DNA of 34,527 bases. Origin: an uncultured Agathobaculum sp. Its GTDB lineage: Bacteria; Bacillota; Clostridia; Oscillospirales; Butyricicoccaceae. The stretch's first letter is position 1. Each line of letters starts with the position of its first letter. The translations under genes were made by a program, and so were the position numbers. The notes under the pieces were generated by a model. That model did no database searches. It was not told the origin of the DNA and was given only the letters and a program-made list of their open reading frames with translations. This document shows, piece after piece, positions 6,540-14,680 of the stretch. Location: positions 1 to 34,527 of the forward strand of contig NZ_CALWJK010000022.1 of the NCBI RefSeq assembly GCF_944380975.1, given 5' to 3'.

Positions 6540-7897
6540 TGGCACAGATCCCTTATGTCTGCGGCCGTCTGGGCGAGCTTACGCAGGATATCCGGTGGCG
6601 TACAGACCAGCTTCCCGCTTTGCGGGAGGCCGACGGTGCCGCGGCGCTTCGCCAGATCGCGCAGCACTTGCAAAAGCTGGTATCGGCACTGCGGGAGGCT
6701 GCCCTGCTGCTCGAAGAAGCCGGCCTGCATGAAGCTGCAGCATATACTGCCCAGCTTAGCGCGGCCGCCAGTGCGTTTCATATCCGCACCGAGGATTACA
6801 GCCGGCTCACTGCCGCGTTTGCCGATTGGCTACAGCGTATGTCGCCGCTGCTACCGAACACCGAAACCAAAACGGTAAGTGCCGCTGTGATTGGCCGACT
6901 GATGAACAACGTCCGTCTCGGGTACTATCCCACTGAAGCGGCACACGTTGGTTGGCTGAAAGCCGCGCTCCGGTTCCCAGAAGGCAAAGCGGTCAATCTG
7001 CTGGACCCCTGCTGCGGTGAGGGCGATGCGCTCCATCAGCTCGCAGACGGCGAGAACGCAGTGACCTATGGCGCAGAACTGGACGAAAGCCGTGCGGAAG
7101 CCGCACAGACTGTGCTGGATCATGTGGCGATCGGCAGCTACTATTTCGCCCGCATTTCACGCAGCGCATTCCATCTGCTGTTTCTCAACCCACCGTATCT
7201 GCAAATGTACGGCGGTGCGCGGAGCGAAAAGCGGTTCCTTGGCGAGAGCTACGACCACCTGATGATGGGCGGCGTACTGATCTACATCATCCCGTATTAC
7301 CGGCTTACCGATGACGTGTGCAACTTTTTGGCAGCCCACTTTGACCGACTGATGGCATACCGCTTCTGCGGGGAGGAATTCCAAAAGTTCCGCCAGATCG
7401 CTATCCTCGGCGTGCGCAAACCGCGCGCGGAAAACCCGCGCATGGCTGGACTGCTGGAAATGGTGTCGCTTCATCCGGACAAGCTGCCTACGCTCGATCA
7501 TATCCCGCCGGAGAGTTATCCACTGCCGGACGCAGAAAAGGCGGTCTCCCTGTTTCAGGGCGCGCAGTTCAACGTGCGCGAGCTTGCCGAGCAGATGCGC
7601 CGCATGGGCAGTATGCTGCCGAAGCGCTCTGCGCTGGATGGACAAGAAAAACGCCCGCCGCTGCCACTCACAATCGGCCAGATCGGTCTGGTGGGCGGTT
7701 CAGGACTGATCAATGGGCTGATCGAGTGCGAAACACCTCATGTCATCAAAGGTCAGGTCATCAAATCCACCCGCAGGCGGACCGGCGACCAGTACGACGA
7801 ATGTGACGGCAGGGCGACAACCGAAATCATCGAAACAACCAGCAACAAGATGGTGTTCAACCTGCTCACGCCGGATGGTGTGAAGCTGCTGGCATGA
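6539..7897 (+). CDS. N6-adenine-type DNA methyltransferase-like protein (DUF6094-like)
   Basis: The protein has 452 aa. An N-terminal helical region (1-105) precedes a class I methyltransferase fold: LLDPCCGEGDAL (154-165) is the SAM-binding loop and FLNPPY (215-220) the amino-methyltransferase catalytic motif IV; a GYYPTEA segment (128-134) resembles motif X. A C-terminal 150 residues may hold a target-recognition or partner domain. By family it should methylate adenine in DNA, perhaps protecting the element or marking its replication; no restriction nuclease is adjacent. I recall similar proteins annotated DUF6094 on Clostridia plasmids and integrative elements, but this name needs a profile search. 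The ATG overlaps the E1-like stop by one base. Confidence 0.82.
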   Translation: MAQIPYVCGRLGELTQDIRWRTDQLPALREADGAAALRQIAQHLQKLVSALREAALLLEEAGLHEAAAYTAQLSAAASAFHIRTEDYSRLTAAFADWLQRMSPLLPNTETKTVSAAVIGRLMNNVRLGYYPTEAAHVGWLKAALRFPEGKAVNLLDPCCGEGDALHQLADGENAVTYGAELDESRAEAAQTVLDHVAIGSYYFARISRSAFHLLFLNPPYLQMYGGARSEKRFLGESYDHLMMGGVLIYIIPYYRLTDDVCNFLAAHFDRLMAYRFCGEEFQKFRQIAILGVRKPRAENPRMAGLLEMVSLHPDKLPTLDHIPPESYPLPDAEKAVSLFQGAQFNVRELAEQMRRMGSMLPKRSALDGQEKRPPLPLTIGQIGLVGGSGLINGLIECETPHVIKGQVIKSTRRRTGDQYDECDGRATTEIIETTSNKMVFNLLTPDGVKLLA

Positions 7898-7911
7898 AAG
7901 AAGGAACAAAA

Positions 7912-8205
7912 ATGAACGCAGTAAATGAGCATGTCATTCATGAAGTACCGTTCCCGCCCGGTCAGATCGTTGTGACACGGCGCATTGCAGACGAGCTGAA
8001 CAGTCTGGTCATCGGCCATCTGCTCAGCCGCCATCTGCATTGTGACTGGGGCGACCTGTGCGAGGAGGACTGGAAACTCAATGATGCCGCGGTGCGGCAT
8101 GGGGAACGTCTGCTATCCGCCTACAAAGCAGCAGGTCAGAAGGTGTTTATCATCACCGAATGGGACCGTTCCGCAACCACGGTGTTGTTCGCAGACGAAT
8201 ATTGA
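7912..8205 (+). CDS. small plasmid-related protein, 97 aa
   Basis: The ATG at 7912 is preferred over 7894 because GAAGGA lies six bases before it. The sequence PPGQIVVTRRIADEL ... CDWGDLCEEDWKLND ... FIITEWDRSATTVLFADEY matches a family common on plasmids and integrative elements of many phyla (pattern PLGQIVAT...GDWGD...D...N......G.RL.S.Y......WIITE.DRS.TT.LLP.EY). That family is usually annotated only as 'plasmid related protein' and its function is unknown. Its presence supports the mobile-element reading. It lies 14 bases after the methyltransferase gene in the same operon. Confidence 0.85.
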   Translation: MNAVNEHVIHEVPFPPGQIVVTRRIADELNSLVIGHLLSRHLHCDWGDLCEEDWKLNDAAVRHGERLLSAYKAAGQKVFIITEWDRSATTVLFADEY

Positions 8206-8216
8206 GGTGAAGAAGT

Positions 8217-8516
8217 ATGTTGAGATTGGATCTGAAAGGCTTTGTCCGCGCGCTGGAAACGGTGCCCGAGCAGGAAATCAATGGGGCGCCACTCCTTGGC
8301 GAGGGGTATCTAACGGAGTGCATCGCACTGCCGTTCCTGATGGGCAAGTACATCTCATTGCAGGATGTCGACTTTGCCGCATTCGACCCGGAAGACGCAC
8401 GCGCGATGTACTACCGCTGCGAGGAAGCAGATCACCTTGGCGGTTTGGCTCTCCAGCTGTATCAGCCTGCAGTACATGCAAAACCGGTGCCGCAGCCGCA
8501 GATCGCTTTTGTCTGA
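8217..8516 (+). CDS. hypothetical protein, 99 aa
   Basis: A GAGGTGA ribosome binding site stands six bases before the ATG. The protein begins MLRLDLKGFVRALETVPEQE and ends with a Pro/Gln/Val tail. It is acidic and soluble with no recognised motif. It was considered as the missing ubiquitin-like protein because of its size and place between E1-like and E2-like genes. However, it has no C-terminal di-glycine and no clear beta-grasp pattern, so this is unsupported. It is likely translated as part of the operon. Confidence 0.65.
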   Translation: MLRLDLKGFVRALETVPEQEINGAPLLGEGYLTECIALPFLMGKYISLQDVDFAAFDPEDARAMYYRCEEADHLGGLALQLYQPAVHAKPVPQPQIAFV

Positions 8517-8529
8517 GGGGGTGACGTTC

Positions 8530-9114
8530 GTGCGAAGCTATGAAAACCTCCAATATGCGTTCCAACAGCTCGAGCTGGCAGCTGCCTATTACGCGGCTGG
8601 TAAGCTAGACGAATTCATCCGAAATACAGGCAGTCTGCTCACAGGTGACGAGGATTTCCTCTATGCCAGCTGGTATGAATTGCTCTATGCACTGGCGGAT
8701 TTCGTGGATATCCGCGACGACGAGGACACCATGACGAACCGAATGTACTTTTCGGACGAAACCATGCGCGTCTACTTTGCCCATGCGCAGGCGTGCGCCG
8801 CGCGGGATGGCATTCCGCTGAAGCAGGAGGCGTACTATCAGAACGCCTGCTCCTATGTCTATGAAACCCTGCTGGATGCATGCCCGTACAGCGGTTACTT
8901 CCGCGTTGTCACGCAGCCCCACCACGAATACGGCTACGGGCTGTCTGTCTGGATTGCGGTAGAAGCTTTTACGGACTGGGAGCCACTGCTCTTCGCTTTA
9001 TTGGACATCATGGGATTTTTCCGCTCCAGCGTAGAGGTGCTGATGGCCTCCGGTGAAATCGGCAAGGTTCTTCCGTTTTCTGAGAACAAGCAGCAAGCAA
9101 AGGAGGCAGCATAA
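8530..9114 (+). CDS. hypothetical protein, 194 aa
   Basis: The GTG at 8530 is chosen because AGGGGG ends nine bases upstream; the GTG at 8521 would abut the ribosome binding site. The product (VRSYENLQYAFQQLELAAAY at the start) is rich in Tyr, Phe and acidic residues and looks mostly helical, with paired helices resembling tetratricopeptide-like packing, though no repeat is clear. There are no membrane segments or catalytic motifs. The stop overlaps the next ATG by one base, so it is coupled to the E2-like gene and may work with it. The family is not recognised. Confidence 0.68.
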   Translation: MRSYENLQYAFQQLELAAAYYAAGKLDEFIRNTGSLLTGDEDFLYASWYELLYALADFVDIRDDEDTMTNRMYFSDETMRVYFAHAQACAARDGIPLKQEAYYQNACSYVYETLLDACPYSGYFRVVTQPHHEYGYGLSVWIAVEAFTDWEPLLFALLDIMGFFRSSVEVLMASGEIGKVLPFSENKQQAKEAA

Positions 9115-9782
9115 TGGAGACCAATGTGCGTGAAGCGGTGCTCTATCTCAATCCGCTCAAAACCGTGGTCAAGACAGAACTGATCCGCGGAGATGGCACG
9201 CGTCTGGTCAAGCACATCCCCGGTGACGCACTGGCAAGCGAGCTGCAAGCGCACGTCCATTTGGCACCTATGCGTAGTGGCCTGCTCCCTCCCGGCTGCA
9301 TTGCACTGACCGCCTTTCAAGACGGCTGGGACGTCACGCTGGACTGCGGTTTAGATCATTGCACGGTCTGGTACCATAACACCGAGTTTCCGGACTTCCC
9401 GCTGCCGCGCATTCTGCTGCGGTGCCAGGTAAAGGGCGACCGGATCTCCGGTTTTGCGCTCGGTATTGCGGATACCGGCATCATCACGCTGGACACCCAG
9501 ATGTACCGCTGTCCCTTCCCGAACGTCAACGGATTTCACCTGTGCACCGGCAGCAACCAGTTTACCGGTTATGATACACTCTGGAAGCTGCGTTCGCTGC
9601 CCAGCCGGGTGCTCTCCCTGCCGTTCGGGGACGACTACTACAAGCCGGACTGCACCAAGCTGAATTTGTCCGCCCGCGACTTATTCGAGCACTTAAAGGA
9701 CAAGGCATCTTCGTACTATTACAGCGATGTGCTGATTCCGATGGGCAAAACCGTGACGGACTTTATCGGAGGTGCGCTATGA
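9114..9782 (+). CDS. PRTRC protein B / prokaryotic E2 family D-like protein
   Basis: The protein has 222 aa. The diagnostic stretch is CPFPNVNGFHLCTGSNQF (133-150). PRTRC-B/Prok-E2_D proteins carry a similar PF.NV...G.(V/L)C.GS segment with the cysteine in the place of the E2 active site, which here would be C144. Family knowledge places such proteins with ThiF/E1-like and JAB-domain partners, exactly the set in this operon. The expected role is to take a ubiquitin-like tag from the E1-like protein and pass it to a target; no tag protein is obvious in the window. The ribosome binding site AAAGGAGG is good; the stop overlaps the next ATG by four bases. The call rests on a short motif plus context, and a profile search would settle it. 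Confidence 0.6.
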   Translation: METNVREAVLYLNPLKTVVKTELIRGDGTRLVKHIPGDALASELQAHVHLAPMRSGLLPPGCIALTAFQDGWDVTLDCGLDHCTVWYHNTEFPDFPLPRILLRCQVKGDRISGFALGIADTGIITLDTQMYRCPFPNVNGFHLCTGSNQFTGYDTLWKLRSLPSRVLSLPFGDDYYKPDCTKLNLSARDLFEHLKDKASSYYYSDVLIPMGKTVTDFIGGAL

Positions 9783-10558
9783 CAGGGCAGGAACTGAGAC
9801 GGCAGCTTTGTGAGCCGTTTGCCGCTGCGGACGTTGAGTGGCGCGTGACCAAAATGCGAAACTCAAACAGCGAGGGACTGGTCGTGGCGTTTATCGACAG
9901 CCGTGCGATCCAGAACCGTCTGGACGATGTGGTAGGACCGTTTTGCTGGCGCACGCGGTTCATTCCGTGGCACCAGTATGTCCCGAAGCCGGGCAAATAC
10001 GATGACCCGTCTGAGGTAAAGACACCCGTATCTTCCCAACTCTGCGGACTCTCCATCTATCTGGAGGAGCGCAAAGAGTGGGTGGAAAAGGTAGACGGTG
10101 CGGAAAACACCGACATCGAAGCCATCAAGGGCGGTATTTCGGACAGCTTTAAGCGCGCGTCTGTGCTTTGGGGCATCGGCAGATATCTGTACGAGATTCC
10201 GGCAAAATGGGTATCGCTGGACAAGTACAAGCAGATCGCCCGTCCAGCAGACTTAAACGCGTACTATGCAGAGCAGCTGCAGAAGCTGGGGCTGTGCGCA
10301 GCGCAGTCATCTAACACTGGTAACGTACCGGCGGATATCTACGCTGTGCGCGGCCTGCAGCCGGCGCCCATGCAGGGCTATCCGGCCGCTGTGTGGGTCG
10401 ATCTGGTCACACCGGATAACCGTGCGCTCAAGGTGTTCAGCCTCGGCACAAAGCCAGGGCTGGCCAGCGGCGTGCGCATCCAAGGCGCAAAGATCGTACA
10501 GCGAAACAGCGCCGGCGGCATGTACTACGAGCTGCAGGACTACCGGACGGCAGCGTGA
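9779..10558 (+). CDS. Rad52/Rad22-type single-strand annealing protein
   Basis: The protein has 259 aa. The Rad52 core is visible: a GPFCWRTRFIPWH strand region (53-65) and the signature segment GGISDSFKRASVLWGIGRYL (118-137), in which basic residues line the ssDNA groove. Proteins of this family form rings that anneal complementary single strands and are common phage and mobile-element recombinases. The C-terminal 90 residues are less conserved. The gene overlaps the E2-like gene by four bases and is followed after about 14 bases by a Rad50/SMC-like ATPase, giving a recombination pair. Start: ATCGGAGG before the ATG. Confidence 0.88.
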   Translation: MTGQELRRQLCEPFAAADVEWRVTKMRNSNSEGLVVAFIDSRAIQNRLDDVVGPFCWRTRFIPWHQYVPKPGKYDDPSEVKTPVSSQLCGLSIYLEERKEWVEKVDGAENTDIEAIKGGISDSFKRASVLWGIGRYLYEIPAKWVSLDKYKQIARPADLNAYYAEQLQKLGLCAAQSSNTGNVPADIYAVRGLQPAPMQGYPAAVWVDLVTPDNRALKVFSLGTKPGLASGVRIQGAKIVQRNSAGGMYYELQDYRTAA

Positions 10559-10572
10559 GAGGAGGAATCATG

Positions 10573-12360
10573 ATGGCACAGTTTTCGGTTTTGCAGATCG
10601 AAACGCTGAAAGTCACCGGCTTTGGTCGGTTCGCTGCCGAGCAGGAATGGTCTTTCGGCCCGATGACCACAGTCACCGGCCACAATGCACAGGGCAAAAG
10701 TACGATCGCAGACGCGATCGCTTACGCCCTGACCGGCGCTCCGTTCTTCGGCGGACGTGATCTCGACCATCTGCACCACACGGACGCCCCCTTTCTCCGG
10801 GTGGAGATGCTTGTCCGCACGGACGACGGCCAGACGCATGAGATCCGCCGGGTGCGGCAGAACAGCAAAAGCATTCTTTCCGTGGACGGCACTACGACCA
10901 CGCAGGAGCGCTTTGCCGAGCGTTTCGGCAGCCGTGACCTGATTCTGTCTTTGCTCAACCCCCTGTATTTCACCGAAGTGCTGGGCGGCAGCGGTCGCAA
11001 GCTGATCGAACAGTATCTTCCGCCGGTACCGCATGAAGCGGTCATGGCAAAGCTCAGTGAGCACATGCGCAGCATTTTGGGAAACGATCGGCTGGAAATG
11101 CCGGAGATTTATCTGAAAGACAAGCGCGATACGCTGAAAGAGCTGGAAAAAGACCGGCTGGTGCTGGACGGCCAGATGCAGCAGGCCGAAAACCAACGGG
11201 CAAAGCTGCAAAAAGAGCTTGGCGAAAAGCAGGTGCTGCTTGCCCATACTACAGCGGCGCTCGAGCCTCTGGCGCGCAAGCAGCAAGCCTACGACACTTC
11301 GGCAATCGAATCACAGATCGCAGGGCTGGGCGCCCAGTATGACTCGGTTACGGAAGGTCATGCCGAACAGGAGCGCGCCCGGCTGCAGGCGGAACTGGAT
11401 GCCGCGCAGCAGCGGCAGTATGAATCTGCCGGCGCGGCACAGCTGCAGCAGATGCAAAACCAGCTTCAGCTTCTGTACGGTAAGTACAACGATGAAGCCG
11501 GTCGCTTACAGTATTTGCAGCGGCAAGGCATCTGTCCGACCTGCCTGCGCCGTTTAGATGGCGCCGCATTTCCCGAAGTACAGGCGGCCTTTGCCCAGCG
11601 GCTGCAAAAAATTCAGGCGGACGGTATCGCTATCCGGCAGCAGGGCGAAGCACTCGCCGCGCAGGAAGCTCAGAACCGTCAGCAGTTTGAAGCTCAGAAA
11701 GCTGCCGCGCTCTCCCGTCTTGCCGCAGCACTCAAAGCGCTGCCTACCGGCAGTGCCGCACAGCAGCGTGACAGCATCAAGGCGAAGATCAAGGAGCTGT
11801 CCGCAGCCCTTGTGCTGGGTGGCCTGACCGCCGAAGAGGTGCAGCAGTACCAGAGCCTGTCCCGTGAGCAAGGCAAGCTGGAAAGCGAGATCGAGCAGAT
11901 CCAGAAGCTGATGGACAGCCTGCCCAAGGGGCAGAAAGAGGCGCTCGCGCAGCTGGACGAAGAAATCCGCGTCGTAAACGACCAGATCACAGCGGCAAAG
12001 GCGTATCAGTCCGAACGGGCGGCGCTGCTGTTTGCGCCGGTGCGTATGCACAAGGCCGGGCTCCGGCTGTATGAACCGGTAAAGGAAAGCGGGGAAATGC
12101 GGGACGTGTTCAAACTGACCTATGACGGTCGGGATTATATCCAGCTGTCCTTGTCCGAGCGCGTCCGCTGCGGATTGGAGGTGGTGGAACTATTATCTAC
12201 GCTTTCCGGCAAGTGCTATCCGCTGTTTGTAGACAACACCGAGTCCTACTGTGACTTCGGCGCCGCGCAGCACAGCGGCCAGACCATCCTTTCGCGGGTC
12301 GTCCCGCGGCAGACGCTGCAGGTGAATGCCGTACAAGCACCGCAGAAAAAGGCAGGGTGA
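10573..12360 (+). CDS. Rad50/SMC-like AAA ATPase with zinc hook
   Basis: The protein has 595 aa from the ATG at 10573 (seven bases after AGGAGG; the ATG at 10570 is also possible). Walker A is GHNAQGKST (36-44). Long Gln/Lys/Glu-rich coiled coils on both sides flank a zinc-hook CPTC (321-324). Near the C-terminus an ABC-type signature region (LSLSERVRCGLEVVEL) and a Walker B strand (CYPLFVDNTES) complete the ATPase head. Rad50/SbcC proteins tether DNA ends, usually with an Mre11/SbcD nuclease. No such nuclease is seen here; the partner may be the Rad52-like protein just upstream. The coils are much shorter than in SbcC (over 1000 aa), as in phage-type SMC-like ATPases. Confidence 0.88.
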   Translation: MAQFSVLQIETLKVTGFGRFAAEQEWSFGPMTTVTGHNAQGKSTIADAIAYALTGAPFFGGRDLDHLHHTDAPFLRVEMLVRTDDGQTHEIRRVRQNSKSILSVDGTTTTQERFAERFGSRDLILSLLNPLYFTEVLGGSGRKLIEQYLPPVPHEAVMAKLSEHMRSILGNDRLEMPEIYLKDKRDTLKELEKDRLVLDGQMQQAENQRAKLQKELGEKQVLLAHTTAALEPLARKQQAYDTSAIESQIAGLGAQYDSVTEGHAEQERARLQAELDAAQQRQYESAGAAQLQQMQNQLQLLYGKYNDEAGRLQYLQRQGICPTCLRRLDGAAFPEVQAAFAQRLQKIQADGIAIRQQGEALAAQEAQNRQQFEAQKAAALSRLAAALKALPTGSAAQQRDSIKAKIKELSAALVLGGLTAEEVQQYQSLSREQGKLESEIEQIQKLMDSLPKGQKEALAQLDEEIRVVNDQITAAKAYQSERAALLFAPVRMHKAGLRLYEPVKESGEMRDVFKLTYDGRDYIQLSLSERVRCGLEVVELLSTLSGKCYPLFVDNTESYCDFGAAQHSGQTILSRVVPRQTLQVNAVQAPQKKAG

Positions 12361-12366
12361 CGAAGC

Positions 12367-13392
12367 ATGGCATACAAAACCTTTTCCGTCGTGATGGCGG
12401 CTCGCAAAAGCGGGCTGCCGGTAGAGGATTGTGGTCTGCGGCAGCTACATATCAATTGTCCGTTTTGCGGCGACCGCAAACGGCGACTGTACCTGTACAC
12501 AGACACCAATCAGTACCATTGCTTTAACTGCCGGGCGCATGGCAACGCGGTAGATCTGTACGCGAGACGCACCGGGTTATCCTATGCGGACGCGTATCAC
12601 GAGCTGCTGGGGGATAGCCTGATCCACTTCCCAAAGCCGGCGACAGAGCTGCCCCCTGAGCGCGAACCAGCGCCGCTGTCACAGCGCGATATGGTGTACC
12701 GCGCGATGCTGGAGCTGCTGCCCCTGTCCGCGGCACACTGGGATAACCTACTATCTCGCGGCCTGACCGATTCCGCCATCCGGCAGAACGGCTACCGCAC
12801 ATTGGCGTTTGGCAAGGAGCTGCGCGACTATATCGCCGCGCAGCTTTCCTCCCGGTTTGATCTGAATGGTATCCCCGGCTTTTTCTACGCGCAGGGCACG
12901 TGGCGCATGTGCGCATACAGCGGCCTTTTATTGCCGGTGCGCGCGGCGGACGGCCGTGTGCAGGGCATCCAGATCCGTCGCGATGAAGCTGTGCACATGA
13001 AGTACGCATGGATGTCCAGCACCGGCAAGCCGTATGGCACCGGCGCACGGAGCTGGGTGCACGTTGCTGGTGACCGCAGCCGCAAAGAGGCGGTGATCAC
13101 CGAAGGGCCGATCAAGGGCGATGTGTCCAGCGCACTGACCGGCGGCGGACTGTTTGTCTGCCTGCCCGGCGTCAACGCGATTTCCTTTCTTCCCGACACG
13201 CTGCGCGCGCTTGGCGTGCGGCGTGTATGGGAGGCGTTCGATATGGACAAGCGGAACAACGCACAGGTGGCAGACGCGGCCGCGAGACTGCAGGCAGAAC
13301 TGAAAAAAACCGGCATCCCTTGCCGCACGATGGCATGGGACCCGGCCTGTAAGGGCATTGACGATTATCTGGCGATGAAGCGAAGTGCATGA
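12367..13392 (+). CDS. CHC2 zinc-finger / Toprim-like primase (DUF3854-like)
   Basis: The protein has 341 aa. A DnaG-type zinc finger at the N-terminus has CPFC (31-34) and HCFNC (51-55). The central part is divergent. A Toprim-like domain carries ITEGPIKGDV (244-253; conserved Glu) and AFDMDKRNN (290-298; the Asp-x-Asp metal site). DnaG-family enzymes make RNA primers for replication. The Toprim half resembles DUF3854 domains of plasmid and phage primases. It starts six bases after the ATPase stop, and its end overlaps the proposed upstream start of the next gene. Together with the helicase and clamp of the second operon it implies that the element primes its own replication. No C-terminal helicase-binding domain is seen. 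Confidence 0.85.
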   Translation: MAYKTFSVVMAARKSGLPVEDCGLRQLHINCPFCGDRKRRLYLYTDTNQYHCFNCRAHGNAVDLYARRTGLSYADAYHELLGDSLIHFPKPATELPPEREPAPLSQRDMVYRAMLELLPLSAAHWDNLLSRGLTDSAIRQNGYRTLAFGKELRDYIAAQLSSRFDLNGIPGFFYAQGTWRMCAYSGLLLPVRAADGRVQGIQIRRDEAVHMKYAWMSSTGKPYGTGARSWVHVAGDRSRKEAVITEGPIKGDVSSALTGGGLFVCLPGVNAISFLPDTLRALGVRRVWEAFDMDKRNNAQVADAAARLQAELKKTGIPCRTMAWDPACKGIDDYLAMKRSA

Positions 13393-14374
13393 GGAGGAAT
13401 TGCATTATGACAACCAATCCGAACGGCTTTATGGAGTACAGAACAGCACCGACGAAAGCCAGCTGCTTGGCAAATTTCTGTATTACTCGCTGGCCGATGT
13501 ACTGGTACAGAAGGAGGACTTCGAGCGCATTTGCACGGCGCTGGATTTTCCTTATTCCGGACGGCGCATCTCGGTTGTGGACGCGTTCAAAAACGCCACT
13601 GGCAAGGTCACGCGCCGCACGGTAGCAGGTGCCAGCGGTTCACAGGAGATCTTCCGAATCTACTGCCGCGACAATATGCGGGACGGAAACCTGTATTCGC
13701 GCGAACTGGTGCGTGAAACCGTTGGCCTGCGTACCAACCGCTATGACAAGCTAGCGAACATCTGCTATGACCGCGACACGGACCGGATGTATCACGACAT
13801 TGTTGAAAACGATCCGTCCCTTGATGTAGAACAGCTTTGCCGGAACATGGAGGACAAGTTTCAGGTATTCCGCAATTGCCTTGGCCGCAGCCAGATCGAT
13901 ACGATCCTGCTGCACTACCTTGGCACGCTGGACGCCCTGCCAATCTCGGTTTACGGCAAGCTGTACTTTGTCCCGCGGGATAAGATGCACAAGGTGGGCC
14001 TGTTCGAAGATTTCCTCGAAGAGCTCAATCGCGCCAACCAAAACGACAAGGCGCTGGTAGTCAACAGCTTCTATGTAGCGGACGACGAAAAACAACGGGA
14101 AAAGATGGCTTCTGAATTTTATACGCTTGTGCGCAAGGAGGCACAGGAATATCAGGAGCGCGCTATGTATCTGATCGACAGCGGGTGCCAGAGTCCGTCC
14201 ATCATGGAGCGCTGGATTGGCCGCATCGACGATCTGAAACAGAAAAAACAGCGCTATGAGGCGCTGTTCAGAAAGGAATTGAGTGAAACCGACGCGGAAT
14301 TCGACTCCCTCCAGCTGTATTCGCAGGAATTGCAGATCCGGGCTGATGGGATTCGGATACAGCGCGCGGCGTAA
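13385..14374 (+). CDS. conserved mobile-element protein of unknown function, 329 aa; start disputed
   Basis: The protein is soluble and mostly helical, with a basic coiled-coil tail (DDLKQKKQRYEALFRK) and a central IDTILLHYLGTLDALPISVY core. As read, it uses a GTG at 13385 overlapping the primase stop. However, AGGAGG is best placed for the ATG at 13407 in another frame, whose first residues (MTTNPNGFMEYR) would join this frame at NSTDESQLLGKF if one A were restored near 13442. So either the N-terminus is remodelled by an indel or an unusual start is used. The 3' part is duplicated at 20630-21250 and 24047-24116. It may belong to DUF6744, but I am not sure of that name. It is the last gene of the operon, followed by a strong terminator. 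Confidence 0.75.
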   Translation: MHEEELHYDNQSERLYGVQNSTDESQLLGKFLYYSLADVLVQKEDFERICTALDFPYSGRRISVVDAFKNATGKVTRRTVAGASGSQEIFRIYCRDNMRDGNLYSRELVRETVGLRTNRYDKLANICYDRDTDRMYHDIVENDPSLDVEQLCRNMEDKFQVFRNCLGRSQIDTILLHYLGTLDALPISVYGKLYFVPRDKMHKVGLFEDFLEELNRANQNDKALVVNSFYVADDEKQREKMASEFYTLVRKEAQEYQERAMYLIDSGCQSPSIMERWIGRIDDLKQKKQRYEALFRKELSETDAEFDSLQLYSQELQIRADGIRIQRAA

Positions 14375-14460
14375 AATAAAAGAAAAAGGTGGCTGTAACA
14401 GCCACCTTTTTCTTTTAGATTATCCCACATTTCAGAACGTCGTTTGGAGAGTACACCAAG
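14305..14460 (+). repeat. backbone gene 3'-end repeat, copy 1 (intact)
   Basis: The last 70 bases of the 13385-14374 gene, its terminator and about 45 further bases recur with scattered substitutions at 24047-24201. The coding part alone also recurs at 21178-21250. All lie in the same orientation at cargo-block boundaries. Confidence 0.8.
14378..14416 (+). terminator. strong intrinsic terminator of the first backbone operon
   Basis: A 19-bp perfect stem (14378-14396 with 14398-14416) has GGTGGCTGT at its top and an A-run before and a T-rich run after. It can act in both directions. It is repeated in slightly altered form at 24124-24152. Confidence 0.9.
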
Positions 14461-14680
14461 GAATTTGTTTTTCGAGCTTTTCTTTTTAATCTTCCTCTTT
14501 ATGCTGAGCAACTTTCGGGTGAGCAGAGAGGTTCTTCTGACCCACCATTTTAGTGTAAATAGCGCTCTAAAATGTTATTTTTTTCAAGGAAAAGTCGATA
14601 TTGTAAACAAAGTGAGGATATAGTAAAAAGATGGTAGTTCTTTTGCCGGCCGTTTTACGGGAAAAGGAGATGAAACAGCT
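14417..14680. other. junction region between backbone and cargo
   Basis: This is AT-rich non-coding sequence. The first 45 bases belong to the repeated gene-end segment; after that nothing matches the other copies. Near the next gene, AAAA, 15 bases and GCCGGCCG resemble a sigma-28-type flagellar promoter only weakly. No gene is supported here. Confidence 0.4.

Noticed and set aside
8217-8516. 99-aa protein as the missing ubiquitin-like tag
   Set aside because: The size and place fit, but there is no C-terminal Gly-Gly, no beta-grasp strand pattern, and the tail is Pro/Gln-rich.
10540-11286. Minus-strand 248-codon frame opposite the Rad50-like gene
   Set aside because: Shadow of the Walker A and coiled-coil coding sequence; no ribosome binding site or motif.
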